64,000 bases of DNA. Origin: Streptomyces celluloflavus. Its GTDB lineage: Bacteria; Actinomycetota; Actinomycetes; Streptomycetales; Streptomycetaceae. This document shows positions 16,783 to 25,692 of the stretch, piece by piece (the stretch's first letter is position 1; each line of letters begins with the position of its first letter). The stretch spans positions 1 to 64,000 of the forward strand of contig JOEL01000034.1 in NCBI GenBank assembly GCA_000720995.1. The letters run 5' to 3'. The position numbers and the translations under genes are program-made. A model generated the notes under the pieces. That model was not told where the DNA came from. It saw nothing but the letters and a program-made list of their open reading frames with translations, and searched no databases.

Positions 16783-18777
16783 TCAGCGCAGTGTCGTCAG
16801 CCGCTCGCCGTCCGCCAGCCGGGCCGTCAGCTCCGCCCGGTCGCCCGCCTTCGCCGGAACCGCCAGGAACCGCCCGGCCGTCTGTCCGCGCACCCCGCCG
16901 GTCGCGGTGATCGAGGTGACCTGTTCGCTGCCCGCCGCCAGCAGCCACCACCGCCCGTCCGGATGTCCGCCGGTGGCCTTCCACAGCACCCCGGCCAGCA
17001 CCCGCGGGGCCCGTGGCCCGCAGGCGGTGCCGCCGTCGGCACGGGCCACCGCCGCCCCCGGCGCCGCACCGGACCGGCCGCCCGCCGCGGGCGTCTGGAT
17101 CTGCGCGAACGTGAGGCTGCCCGCGCCGCGCCAGGTCTCCGCGCGGGTGCACACCCACGTCGCGCTGCCCGCACCCCCGGGCAGCGGCTGGCGCGCGAAC
17201 TCCCAGGAGTTCACCGCGCTCACGCCCTGCCCGCGCAGCGCCGCCAGCTGGCAGGCCGTCCGCGCCCACACCGTCCGCGCCCGCGCTCCGCTCACCGCCC
17301 CGGGCTCGCGCGGCGCGCCGTACGTCAGCCGCGCCGGGACCGGTTCGGCGAGGTCGGTCAGCAGCTCGCCGCCCGTCCGCAGCGCGGGCCACGCCGTGCA
17401 CGTCGCCCCCGGGGCGGACGTCGGGACGGGGCCCGTCAGACCGTTCGCGTCGCGGTGCACCACCCGGCCCGCGGCGTCCGGCTTCAGCAGATCCACCAGT
17501 CGCGCCGAGGTCACCCAAGGGGCCGTCAGATAGCGGACGTTGCCGTGTGTGCGGCCCGCCACCACCGCGTCCGCCGATGTCCCCGCCGCGCCGTCCGTCC
17601 GCGCGAAGTCCAGCGTCGTACCGGAGCCGTCCGCGCCGTCCGCCGCCTCGGCGTACCGCACCACCCGCAGACCGTCGTGGAAGAGCACCACCACGGCGTG
17701 GTCCACCACGCCCGCGAACAGCAGTTGCGGAGGTCCCGCCGCGGGTCCGGCGGCGGTGCCGGGCGTCGCCGCGACCCGCACCCCGGACCCCGGCCGGGCC
17801 CACACCGCGAGCGCCCGCCGCAGCAGCTCCCGGTCGCGGACCCGGTCGCCGCGGGCCGGCCAGGCCGCGAAGTCCTGGCGCGCCGCGCTCCGCCAGGCGG
17901 TCGCGGCGGCCGCCGTCACCTTCGCCGGATCCAGGGCCGCCTGCGCCGCGGCGTTCCGGGCGTACGGCGGCGCGGCCGCACCACCCGGTCCGTCCGCACC
18001 CGCCGGGCCCCAGCCGCCACCGGGCAGCCCCAGCAGCCCGCCGCACACCAGCACCGCCGCGCCACCGGCCAGCACCGCCCGGACGTGCTGCCGCCGCCGG
18101 ATCAGGTCCGTCGGCCGGGCCTGCAAGGCGCAGGGGTCGAACTCCGCCGACTCCACCGGCGACCGGTCCCGGCTGCCGGCCGGTGTCGCGACCCGCGCCG
18201 CCTCGGCCAGCGCCTCCCGGGTATCGGCCACCCCGGCGGCCGCCAGCACCCGGAGCGCGTCCGCCTCCGTCAGCCGTTCCGGACCGCACAGCGCGAACGC
18301 GGCCCGCCCCGGTGCGGAGAGCGCCGACAGCGCCTGCTCCAGGGCCAGTTCATCGGCGCCGCCGGACCGCGGGGAGAGCCGCAGTCCCCACACCCGGGGG
18401 AGTGGCGGCGGCGGTACGGGCAGCCACCGCCACCACCGCCGCCCGGTGCCGAGCGCGGTCCGCAGCACCCGCAGCCGTACGCAGGCGTAGCCGGGCGCGG
18501 CCGCCGGGTCCGGGTCGCCGCACGGGGCGGGCAGTGCGGGGCTGTGGGCGGGGGTGGGGGTGGGCCGGCGCGGCAGGGAACGCTGCACTACCGCATGGGC
18601 GGCGAGCACCCGACGGCTGCGGCTCGCGCCCGGCGGGAGGATGAGATAGGCCAGCCGCACCAGCCGTGGGTAGTGCTCGACCAGCGCGGCCTCGGCCTGT
18701 TCGACGTCGACGAGACCGTCGAAGCGGTCGGCGGAGGTGGGGTCCGGACGCGGGGTTGCCGCCTGCTGCTGCTCCAC
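16783..18777 (-). CDS. sigma-factor-like membrane protein
   Basis: The 664-residue product starts at a GTG. The first 220 residues look like a degenerate ECF sigma/sigma-like module (VEQAEAALVEHYPRLVRLAYLIL, then a region-4-like ALSAPGRAAFALCGPERLTEADALRVL). A basic stretch and a transmembrane segment follow at about 235-255 (VLAGGAAVLVCGGLLGL). The remaining 400 residues are a probably extracellular domain without recognised motifs. The architecture suggests a membrane-tethered signalling protein known only from actinomycetes. A large hairpin lies just upstream of its start. Confidence 0.6.
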   Translation of the reverse strand: MEQQQAATPRPDPTSADRFDGLVDVEQAEAALVEHYPRLVRLAYLILPPGASRSRRVLAAHAVVQRSLPRRPTPTPAHSPALPAPCGDPDPAAAPGYACVRLRVLRTALGTGRRWWRWLPVPPPPLPRVWGLRLSPRSGGADELALEQALSALSAPGRAAFALCGPERLTEADALRVLAAAGVADTREALAEAARVATPAGSRDRSPVESAEFDPCALQARPTDLIRRRQHVRAVLAGGAAVLVCGGLLGLPGGGWGPAGADGPGGAAAPPYARNAAAQAALDPAKVTAAAATAWRSAARQDFAAWPARGDRVRDRELLRRALAVWARPGSGVRVAATPGTAAGPAAGPPQLLFAGVVDHAVVVLFHDGLRVVRYAEAADGADGSGTTLDFARTDGAAGTSADAVVAGRTHGNVRYLTAPWVTSARLVDLLKPDAAGRVVHRDANGLTGPVPTSAPGATCTAWPALRTGGELLTDLAEPVPARLTYGAPREPGAVSGARARTVWARTACQLAALRGQGVSAVNSWEFARQPLPGGAGSATWVCTRAETWRGAGSLTFAQIQTPAAGGRSGAAPGAAVARADGGTACGPRAPRVLAGVLWKATGGHPDGRWWLLAAGSEQVTSITATGGVRGQTAGRFLAVPAKAGDRAELTARLADGERLTTLR

Positions 18778-18793
18778 GTTCCGTAAAACGAGT

Positions 18794-18853
18794 GAATCCT
18801 GTGATGGTCACCGAGGGGCGCTTTCGCCCCGACGGGTGATCATCACAGGATTC
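18794..18853 (-). terminator. large two-tier hairpin between DUF397 and sigma-like genes
   Basis: A 19-bp outer stem with one mismatch (18794-18812 / 18835-18853) encloses a perfect GGGGCG-CTTT-CGCCCC inner stem (18815-18830). On the reverse strand it is followed within about ten bases by TTTT, so it probably terminates the DUF397 transcript. It lies only 16 bases from the start of the next gene and could also limit read-through into it. Confidence 0.75.
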
Positions 18854-18871
18854 CGGTCCCGCGCGGGTACC

Positions 18872-19120
18872 TCAGGCGCCGGGCGGCGGCCCCACTGCCA
18901 GGTCGAACTCGCCGTCCCGCGCGCCGAGGACGAAGGCGCGCCACTCCGCCTCGGTATAGCGCAACACCACCTCCGGCTCCGTGGAGTTGCGCATCGCCAC
19001 CGCCCCGCGCTCCAGGAAGGCGATCTCCACCGCCTCCTCGGCCTCGCCGGGGGCGCGCTGCCAGGTGGCGTCGGAGATGTCGAGGGCGTAGAGCCACTCC
19101 TTCTCAGCTGCGGCACTCAT
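18872..19120 (-). CDS. DUF397-domain protein
   Basis: The 82-residue protein (MSAAAEKEWLYALDISDATW, later VAMRNSTEPEVVLRYTEAEWRAFVLGARDGEFDL) is a DUF397 member. These small proteins normally sit beside an XRE regulator and act as its partner, but no XRE gene is adjacent here. It may serve a regulator encoded elsewhere. A GAGGGGATC-type site precedes the ATG at 19120. The large hairpin downstream isolates it from the next gene. Confidence 0.8.
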   Translation of the reverse strand: MSAAAEKEWLYALDISDATWQRAPGEAEEAVEIAFLERGAVAMRNSTEPEVVLRYTEAEWRAFVLGARDGEFDLAVGPPPGA

Positions 19121-19633
19121 ACCGTGATCCCCTCGCTCGTGATCCGTCCCGGTCAGCGTACGCGGTGGCCGAGCGACGTTCCAGCGGCGCAATCCGGTCG
19201 TCCCGCGGCCCCCGGAGGGGGAGTTGGCGGCGGACGGACGCCGTTCCGGTGTCCCGTCCGAGGGGCGGGGCCGGCACTTCCCACCGCCGTCAGCGCCATG
19301 GACGCCGGGGCCGGCACCGGCGATCCCCCGAGCGTGCCGGGGCGAGCTGCCGGCCCTCGCACCCCGGCTACCAGTGTTCCGCGGAGCCTCATCCGTACGC
19401 TCCCTGCGCTTCACGCGCCCGGACGTCGGGCACGGGAACAGTCTTCCGGGTGGAGAACGCCAGGTCATGAGGTTACGCACCCGGGCCAGGGGGTACGTGG
19501 CACCACCTGTGCGCCCGGTACGGAACCCGGCCCGGCGTCCCCCACGACTCGGTACCACCCGTGGGCCCCGCACCCGTCCCGTCGGCTCACGCCCGTGACC
19601 CCACCGCCTCCCCACTCCCCAAGGAGGGCTCCC
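19121..19633. other. gene-free promoter region
   Basis: These roughly 510 bases separate the divergent DUF397 and GNAT genes. Frames present in it show no recognisable protein. The last part contains AAGGAGG at 19621-19627, the ribosome-binding site of the GNAT gene. I see no convincing promoter or repeat otherwise. Confidence 0.4.
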
Positions 19634-20476
19634 ATGAGCAGGGCAACGACCGCGTCCACCGCCATATCCGCACCCGCCCCGGCCGCTTCCGGGACATCCA
19701 CCCCGGAGGCACCCGCCACGCCACCGGCCCCCGCCGGCCCGGCCGCCGCCCCCGCCTACACCGCCGGGATCGCCGGCACCCCCGAGCGGATCCGGGCCGC
19801 GCAACGGCTGCGCCACCAGGTCTTCGGCGAGGAACTGGGCGCGACCCTGCACTCCCCGCTGGCCGGCCACGACATCGACGCCCTCGACGCGCTCGCCGAC
19901 CACCTCGTCGTCACCCACACCGCCACCGGCGAGGCCGTCGGCACCTACCGGCTGCTGCCGCCCGGCCGCACCCCGCGGCTGTACTCCGACGGCGAGTTCG
20001 ACCTCGGCGCCCTGGACGCGCTGCGCCCCTCGCTCATCGAGGCCGGGCGCTCCTGTGTGCACCCCGACCACCGCGGCGGCGCCGTCATCCAGCTGATGTG
20101 GGCCGCCCTCGCCCGCTACACCCTGCTCTCCGGCCACCGCTATCTGGCGGGCTGCGCCTCCGTCCCGCTCACCGACGGCGGCACCGCCGCCGCGCACGCC
20201 TGGGAGCTGGGCCGCACCCGCCACGCCGCACCGCCCGCGCTCCACGTCACCCCGCACCACCCCTGGGAGCCCGCCGCACCCCTCGCCGAGCTCGTGCCCG
20301 GCGGCCCCCGCGCCGCGCAACTGCCCCCGCTGCTGCGCGGCTATCTGCGGATCGGCGCCTGGATCTGCGGCGCGCCCGCGTACGACCCGGAGTTCGACTG
20401 CGCCGACTTCTTCGTCGTCCTGGACATGGCGCGGCTCGACGACCGCTACCGCCGCTACTTCCTGGAGCAGCGGTGA
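19634..20476 (+). CDS. GNAT acyltransferase of the OlsB-like type
   Basis: The 280-residue protein starts at the ATG at 19634 behind AAGGAGG. After a 50-residue Ala/Pro-rich leader it follows the PF13444 (Acetyltransf_5, OlsB-like) pattern: RIRAAQRLRHQVFGEELG, VVTHTATGEAVGTYRLLPPG, and EAGRSCVHPDHRGGAVIQLMW. The OlsB family transfers 3-hydroxyacyl groups from ACP to ornithine or similar amines. It overlaps the PlsC-like gene by four bases (GTGA), matching the OlsB-OlsA pairing of ornithine-lipid synthesis. The amine acceptor is not certain. Confidence 0.8.
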   Translation: MSRATTASTAISAPAPAASGTSTPEAPATPPAPAGPAAAPAYTAGIAGTPERIRAAQRLRHQVFGEELGATLHSPLAGHDIDALDALADHLVVTHTATGEAVGTYRLLPPGRTPRLYSDGEFDLGALDALRPSLIEAGRSCVHPDHRGGAVIQLMWAALARYTLLSGHRYLAGCASVPLTDGGTAAAHAWELGRTRHAAPPALHVTPHHPWEPAAPLAELVPGGPRAAQLPPLLRGYLRIGAWICGAPAYDPEFDCADFFVVLDMARLDDRYRRYFLEQR

Positions 20477-21444
20477 ACGGCGCCTGGGACATCTGGTCCG
20501 CCTGCACCCCGCGGTGCGCCCGGCACGCCGTACCGCCGGTGCCGGCGGCCGAAGCCGCCCGGCGCGGCGCCGCGTTCGCCCGCGCGGTGCGGCGGGCGCT
20601 GGCGGTGCGCGGCACCCCGGCGGACGGCGGACGGCCGCCCGACCCGGCGCTGCTGCGCGCCCACGCCCGCGCGCTGCTCACCGCGCTCGGCATCCGCCTG
20701 GAGACCGCGGACGGCGGACTGCGGGTGCCGGCGGGCGGCGCCCCGGGGGCGGTACGGGGCGACGTACCGCGCCGAGCCGCCCCCGGGGCCGAGCGCCCCG
20801 GCGGCCCCGGCACCCTCGTCGTCGCCAACCACATCTCCTGGCTCGACATCCTCGCGCTGCTCGCCGTCGAACCGGTGACCCTGCTCGCCAAGCGCGAGGT
20901 CGGTGGCTGGCCGGTCGTCGGCGGCCTCGCACGCAGTGCCGGTACGCACTTCATCGACCGCACCAGCCCGCGCCAACTCCCGTACACCGTGGGCGAATTG
21001 ACCGAACTGTTGGGCGCCGGGCACTCGGTGGCGGTCTTTCCGCAGGCCACCACCTGGTGCACCGCCGCCCAGGGCACCTTCCGCCGCGCCACCTTCCAGG
21101 CCGCGATCGACGCGGGCGCCCCCGTCCGGCCGGTCACCCTCACCTACACCCAGCACACCCGCCCCAGCACGGTGGCCGCGTTCTGCGGTACGGACACCTT
21201 CGTCGCCTCGCTGCGCCGGGTGCTCACCGCGCGCGGACTGACGGTACGGGTCGCGGCGCATCCGGGCCTGCCGGCCGGGCCCGACCGCCGCACCCTGGCG
21301 GCGCTGGCCCGGACGGCCGTCATGGGCGAGGCGCCGCGCCCCGTGTGGGACGTACCGGCCGTCCCGTGCCCGCCGGTTGACGGCGCACGGGTACCGGAGC
21401 CGGCCCCGGCACCGGCGTCTCAGATCCCCGGAACGTACTTGTAG
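20473..21444 (+). CDS. PlsC-like lysophospholipid/lyso-aminolipid acyltransferase
   Basis: The 323-residue protein begins at a GTG overlapping the GNAT stop. It has the PlsC catalytic motif NHISWLD (residues about 119-125), AKREVGGWPVVGGLARSAGTHFIDR as the following block, and VAVFPQATT where the family has FPEGT. The Glu and Gly of that block are changed to Gln and Ala, which could affect glycerophosphate binding and fits a non-glycerol acceptor. With the OlsB-like gene it probably builds an O-acylated aminolipid. It overlaps the converging winged-helix gene by 25 bases. Confidence 0.8.
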   Translation: MNGAWDIWSACTPRCARHAVPPVPAAEAARRGAAFARAVRRALAVRGTPADGGRPPDPALLRAHARALLTALGIRLETADGGLRVPAGGAPGAVRGDVPRRAAPGAERPGGPGTLVVANHISWLDILALLAVEPVTLLAKREVGGWPVVGGLARSAGTHFIDRTSPRQLPYTVGELTELLGAGHSVAVFPQATTWCTAAQGTFRRATFQAAIDAGAPVRPVTLTYTQHTRPSTVAAFCGTDTFVASLRRVLTARGLTVRVAAHPGLPAGPDRRTLAALARTAVMGEAPRPVWDVPAVPCPPVDGARVPEPAPAPASQIPGTYL

Positions 21445-21983
21445 CCGACCCGCCGCACCGTCACGATCGACGACCGGTGCTCGACGCCCAACTTGCGGCG
21501 CAGCCGGGCGATGTGGACATCGACGGTGCGGCCGTCGCCCACGTGGCCGTATCCCCACACCGTGGTCACCAGTTGGTCGCGGGTGTGCACCCGGTGCGGA
21601 TGCGCGACCAGATGGGCCAGCAGCTCGAATTCGAGGTAGGTCAGGTCCAGTGCCCGGCCCTGGACCCGCACGGTCCGCTGTTCGGGGTCGATCCGCACGG
21701 TCTCGTCGCCGGTGGTCACCGGCCGTTCGGCGGTCCGCTGCGGGCCGGTGGCGGCCTGGTCGGCGGGTACGAGCACCAGATAGCCGACCATCGGCGGCTG
21801 GCCCGGCAGTACGGGGAGGGTGTGCGGTGGCGCCGGCAGCCAGGTCGCGCCGGAGTTCAGGAGTTCGGCGACGGGCGGCACCTCGTCGGGCGCCACGGCG
21901 CGCAACCGCTGGCGGTGCTGGGCGGGGATGGTGGAGAGGGGAGCGGCGGCGGAAGGGGCGGGCAGTGTACGGACGTTCGTCAT
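21420..21983 (-). CDS. orphan winged-helix (OmpR-type) DNA-binding protein
   Basis: The 187-residue protein has no receiver domain. A poorly conserved N-terminal 90 residues precede a clear OmpR/PhoB winged helix: RALDLTYLEFELLAHLVAHP, then HTRDQLVTTVWGYGHVGDGR, then VDVHIARLRRKLG, then VTVRRVGYKYVP. Orphan regulators of this type are common in Streptomyces. It converges on the PlsC gene with a 3' overlap. The signal it senses, if any, is unknown. Confidence 0.85.
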   Translation of the reverse strand: MTNVRTLPAPSAAAPLSTIPAQHRQRLRAVAPDEVPPVAELLNSGATWLPAPPHTLPVLPGQPPMVGYLVLVPADQAATGPQRTAERPVTTGDETVRIDPEQRTVRVQGRALDLTYLEFELLAHLVAHPHRVHTRDQLVTTVWGYGHVGDGRTVDVHIARLRRKLGVEHRSSIVTVRRVGYKYVPGI

Positions 21984-22319
21984 CAGGGGTCAGCTCTTTC
22001 GCGCAGTGGGCCGTCAGGGACGTCATGCGCGCGGGCAGGGCTGGGGACGCCGGTCAGCGGCGTCGGGAAAGGGGGTGCGGGCCCGCGCTCAGTGCGCGCG
22101 GCAACACAGACGGTCGTACGCGTGCGCCTGCCGGGAGGGCCAGAAAGGCTCAAGGTCGCTGCGACCTGTCGCGGTATCGGTGAGGCTGGCCATGCGCCCT
22201 ATTGAACCAGACAGTCGGTGATCTGTCCCTCGTACTGGCGTCGGTTTCCGCTCACACCGGTGCCACGGCCGCCGCGGATGCCGTCGGGCGGCGTCCGCGG
22301 CGGGACGGCGGTCGCGCCC
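21984..22319. other. gene-free stretch upstream of the winged-helix gene
   Basis: These 336 bases lie between the winged-helix gene start and the end of the ABC importer operon. I found no gene. CTCAAGGTCGCTGCGACCTGTCG (22150-22172) contains a small GGTCGC/GCGACC inverted repeat of uncertain meaning. Confidence 0.4.
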
Positions 22320-23843
22320 TCACCGCTCTTCGGCGTCCGCCACGTCCCCGCTCGGCCCCGCCGTGTGGATGCGTCCCGCGTCGAGGCGGTGGACGGTGTC
22401 GGTGTAGGCGGCGACGAGGTCCAGCTCATGGCTGACGAGCACGAGTGTCAGCCGGCGTTCGGTGCGCAGCCGGGTCAGCAGCTCCATGACCGCGACGGCG
22501 GTCGCCGGGTCGAGTGCGGAGGTGACCTCGTCGCAGAGCAGGAGGTCGGGTTCGGCGGCGAGGGCGCGGGCGATGGAGGCGCGCTGGCGCTGCCCGCCGG
22601 ACAGCTCGTGGGGATAGCGGTGGGCGAAGTCGCGGGGGAGACCGACGTCGTCGAGGAGCCGGCCGACCCGGTCGGGGCGCTCCGCCCGGCCGGCGGTCCG
22701 GTGGAGCTGCAGCGGGCGGGTGAGGGACGCGCCGATGGTGCGGGCGGGGTTGAGGGCACCGAGGGGGTTCTGCGGGACCAGCTGGATGCGCCGCTGCTGG
22801 TCGCGGCTCCGCTTGCGGACGGGTACCGGCAGGGGCTCGCCGTGCCAGGTGAGCGTGCCGGAGACCGGCGTCTGGAGCCCCGCCAGCGTCCGCAGGAGGG
22901 TGGATTTGCCGGATCCGGAGGGGCCGATGATGCCGGTGGCGGTGCCGGCCGGGGCGTGGAAGTCCGCGTCCCGCAGCGCGTGGTGGGTGTGGCCCTGGTG
23001 GGTGAAGGCGACGGACAGGTCCGTGGCGCGCAGGCCGTCGGCGGCGGGGGCGGCGGCCGGTGCGGGAAGGACGGTCCGCTCCGGCGTTCCGGCGGGGTTC
23101 CCGGGCGTTCCGGCGGGGGCGCCGAGAACGGTGACGGCGTCGGCGCACGCCTCGACGAGCCGGGGGTCGTGGCAGGCCAGGACGATGGCGACACCGCGGT
23201 CGGTGGCGAGGCGCCGCAGGAGGCCGGCGATCTCGTCGCGCAGGGCGTTGTCGAGTCCGGCGGTGGGTTCGTCCAGCAGGAGGACGTCGGGCTGCCGGGC
23301 CAGGGCGCGGGCGAGGGCGAGCCGGCGCTGCTGTCCGCCGGACAGCGCCCCCGGGCGGTGATGGACGAGCGTCTCGGGCAGCCGGCATTCGGCCAGCAGC
23401 GCCGCGACGGCCGCGGGCGAGCGGTCGACGGCGACCTCGGCGATCAGACGGCCCGCGCGCATCCGGGGGTTGAGGGCGGAGCCGGGGTCCTGGCCGACGT
23501 AGGCGACGCGGTGGCGGCGGAGCGCGCGCAGCGCGTCGGGCGCGAGCGCGAAGACGTCCTGGCCGAGGACCGACACGGTGCCGGAGGTGACGCGCGCACC
23601 GTGCGGGAGGTCGCCGATGAGGGCGCGCAGCAGGGTGGTCTTGCCGGAGCCGGAGGGGCCGGTGAGGGCCGTGACCGTGCCGGCCCGCACGGTGAGGCTG
23701 CCGGCGCGCAGCAGGACCGGGCCGTCGGGCAGGGCCACTTCGAGACCGGTCACGGTGACCGGCGGCGGGGCGTCGGGCAGGTCCGTCCGGCCGTCCCGGG
23801 GTATGCGGTCGGTGGGGGTGGCGGGGTGCCGGGTGGTGGTCAT
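22320..23843 (-). CDS. fused double ATP-binding subunit of a Nik/Opp-type ABC importer
   Basis: The 507-residue protein carries two complete ATPase domains. The first has Walker A GPSGSGKTT (about residue 62), signature LSGGQQRR and Walker B LLLDEPTAGLD. The second has GPSGSGKST (about residue 304), LSGGQRQR and LLCDEVTSALD. This is the DppD-DppF or NikD-NikE pair in one chain. It overlaps the permease gene upstream by four bases (ATGA) and is the last gene of the leftward iron-box operon. It energises uptake of a peptide-like or metal-chelate substrate across the membrane. Confidence 0.9.
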   Translation of the reverse strand: MTTTRHPATPTDRIPRDGRTDLPDAPPPVTVTGLEVALPDGPVLLRAGSLTVRAGTVTALTGPSGSGKTTLLRALIGDLPHGARVTSGTVSVLGQDVFALAPDALRALRRHRVAYVGQDPGSALNPRMRAGRLIAEVAVDRSPAAVAALLAECRLPETLVHHRPGALSGGQQRRLALARALARQPDVLLLDEPTAGLDNALRDEIAGLLRRLATDRGVAIVLACHDPRLVEACADAVTVLGAPAGTPGNPAGTPERTVLPAPAAAPAADGLRATDLSVAFTHQGHTHHALRDADFHAPAGTATGIIGPSGSGKSTLLRTLAGLQTPVSGTLTWHGEPLPVPVRKRSRDQQRRIQLVPQNPLGALNPARTIGASLTRPLQLHRTAGRAERPDRVGRLLDDVGLPRDFAHRYPHELSGGQRQRASIARALAAEPDLLLCDEVTSALDPATAVAVMELLTRLRTERRLTLVLVSHELDLVAAYTDTVHRLDAGRIHTAGPSGDVADAEER

Positions 23844-24685
23844 CGAAGGGCAGCCTTGCGTGCGGCGGCGGGGGCCAGTGCATCAGTGGCGAGGTTGACG
23901 CCGATGGCGAGCAGGCCGATGGCGAGGGCGGGGGCGACGACGGCCCAGGGGTTGAGGAGGATGCCGGGCGCGTTCTCCCGGATCATCAACGCCCAGTCCG
24001 CCTCGGGGGGCTGGGGCCCGAGTTGCAGGAAACCGGCCATGGAGATGACGTACACGGCGTCGACGAAGCGCAGGCCGAACAGGGCGAGCACGGTGGCGCG
24101 CAGATTGGGCAGGATCTCCCGGAGCGCCAGATGCCCCACGCGTTCCCCGCTCGCGACGGCCGCCTCGACGAACCCGGTGGCGGCGAGCGGGGCGGCGGCG
24201 CCGGCGACGATCCGTACCGCGTACGGGGTGCCCAGCACGATGGCGGCCACGGTGATCGCCAGGCGCCCGCCGCCGGGCCAGGCCAGGGCGAGCAGCATGA
24301 TGCCGAGCACCGGCGGCAGCAGGATGGCGGTGTCCGCGGCGCGTTCGACGAGCCGTCCGGTGCGCGGGCTGACGGCGGCGAAGCAGCCGAGCAGGGTGGC
24401 CAGCAGCGTGACCACGGCCGCGACCGTCAGGGCGCCGGCGATGAGGGCGCCGCCCCCGTGGAGGAGGCGGCTCAGTACGTCCCGGCCGAGCTGGTCGCCG
24501 CCCAGCAGCGCGTCCGCGCCGGCCTCGCCGTAGGGGGCGGTGACGGGCTTGTCGACGGGCTCCGCGGCGAGCAGCGGACCGGCCAGGGCGGCCAGGACGA
24601 GCAGCGCGGCGGGGGCGGTGCGGAGCAGGGCCCCCGGCCGGGCGCGGCGCCGGCGCCGGCCGTCGGACACGGTCGCGGCGCTCAT
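23840..24685 (-). CDS. ABC importer permease (DppC/NikC type)
   Basis: The 281-residue membrane protein starts at the ATG at 24685 overlapping the preceding permease stop. It has about six membrane spans and the DppC-type features: a periplasmic stretch GGDQLGRDVLSRLLHGG after the first span, and the EAA-like cytoplasmic loop FVEAAVASGERVGHLALREILPN that contacts the ATPase. It pairs with the second permease. Substrate range follows from the lipoprotein and the neighbouring metallophore genes, not from this protein. Confidence 0.88.
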   Translation of the reverse strand: MSAATVSDGRRRRRARPGALLRTAPAALLVLAALAGPLLAAEPVDKPVTAPYGEAGADALLGGDQLGRDVLSRLLHGGGALIAGALTVAAVVTLLATLLGCFAAVSPRTGRLVERAADTAILLPPVLGIMLLALAWPGGGRLAITVAAIVLGTPYAVRIVAGAAAPLAATGFVEAAVASGERVGHLALREILPNLRATVLALFGLRFVDAVYVISMAGFLQLGPQPPEADWALMIRENAPGILLNPWAVVAPALAIGLLAIGVNLATDALAPAAARKAALR

Positions 24686-25692
24686 GAGCGGGCTCCCAGG
24701 GTGCGGGCGCGGACGAGGTCGGCGAGGAGCAGGACGACCGTGATGACGGCGGCGGCGCAGGCGACGACGCCCGCGATGACCGGGGTGTCGCGGTCCGCGA
24801 CGGCGCCGGCCAGCACGGTGCCGATACCGGGGTAGTTGAAGAGGGTTTCGACGACGACGGCGCCGCCGAGCAGCATGCCGGTGGAGGTGGCGACGCCGGT
24901 GGCGATGGCGGGCCAGGCGCCGGGCAGGGCGTGCCGCAGCAGGACGCGCGAGGTGGACAGGCCGTCGAGGCGGGCCGCTTCGACGTGCGGGGCGGCGGCC
25001 TGGTCGGCGAGGGCGGCGCGGACGATGCGGGTGTTCCAGCCGGTCTGCGGGACGGCCAGGGCCAGCACGGGCATGACGAGCATGGTCCAGGTGGCGGGCG
25101 CGCCGTCGGCGCCGGTGACGGTGGCGGCGGGCAGCCAGCCGGTCCACAGGGACAGCACCAGCAGCAGGCCGATGGAGACCACGAACTCGGGCAGTGCGAA
25201 GGCCGCGGTGGAGGTGAGATCCACGATGCGGTCCACCGCGCCCCGGGGGCGTGCGGCGGCCCAGATGCCCAGGGCGAGGGCGCCGAGCACGGTCAGGACG
25301 AAGGCGGTGCCGCCCAGGAGCAGGGTGTTGGGCAGGGGAGCGGCGAGCAGGTCGGTGACGTGCTGGCCCCGGGCGGAGGTGCCCAGGTCGCCGGTGGGCA
25401 GGGCGGTGATCCAGTCCCGGAAACGTTCCCACACGGGCCGGTCCAGGCCCAGCAGATGGCGGCGGGCGGCGAGGCCGGCGGTGCCCTCACCGCGTTCGGA
25501 GGTGGCCGAGGCCGCGTCGCCGGGCAGCAGCTCGATCGCGGCGAACACCACGGCGAGCAGGACCAGCAGCATCACGAGGCGCTTGGCGAGTACGGCGGCG
25601 ACGCGGGCCGCCAGGGTGCCCGCCCGGCGCGCGGCCGAGGCCGTCACGGGCCGGGCGGCGGCCTCGGCCGGAGGCGCGGTGGTGTCGGTCAC
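24682..25692 (-). CDS. ABC importer permease (DppB/NikB type)
   Basis: The 336-residue permease starts at a GTG at 25692 in a GTGA overlap with the binding-protein gene. It has a first span at about residues 36-56, a large external loop with a typical RHLLGLDRPVWERFRDWI segment, and the EAA-type motif EAARLDGLSTSRVLLRHALPG near residue 235. A closing FNYPGIGTVLAGAV segment is characteristic of DppB/NikB. It forms the heterodimeric channel with the next gene product. Confidence 0.88.
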   Translation of the reverse strand: MTDTTAPPAEAAARPVTASAARRAGTLAARVAAVLAKRLVMLLVLLAVVFAAIELLPGDAASATSERGEGTAGLAARRHLLGLDRPVWERFRDWITALPTGDLGTSARGQHVTDLLAAPLPNTLLLGGTAFVLTVLGALALGIWAAARPRGAVDRIVDLTSTAAFALPEFVVSIGLLLVLSLWTGWLPAATVTGADGAPATWTMLVMPVLALAVPQTGWNTRIVRAALADQAAAPHVEAARLDGLSTSRVLLRHALPGAWPAIATGVATSTGMLLGGAVVVETLFNYPGIGTVLAGAVADRDTPVIAGVVACAAAVITVVLLLADLVRARTLGARS

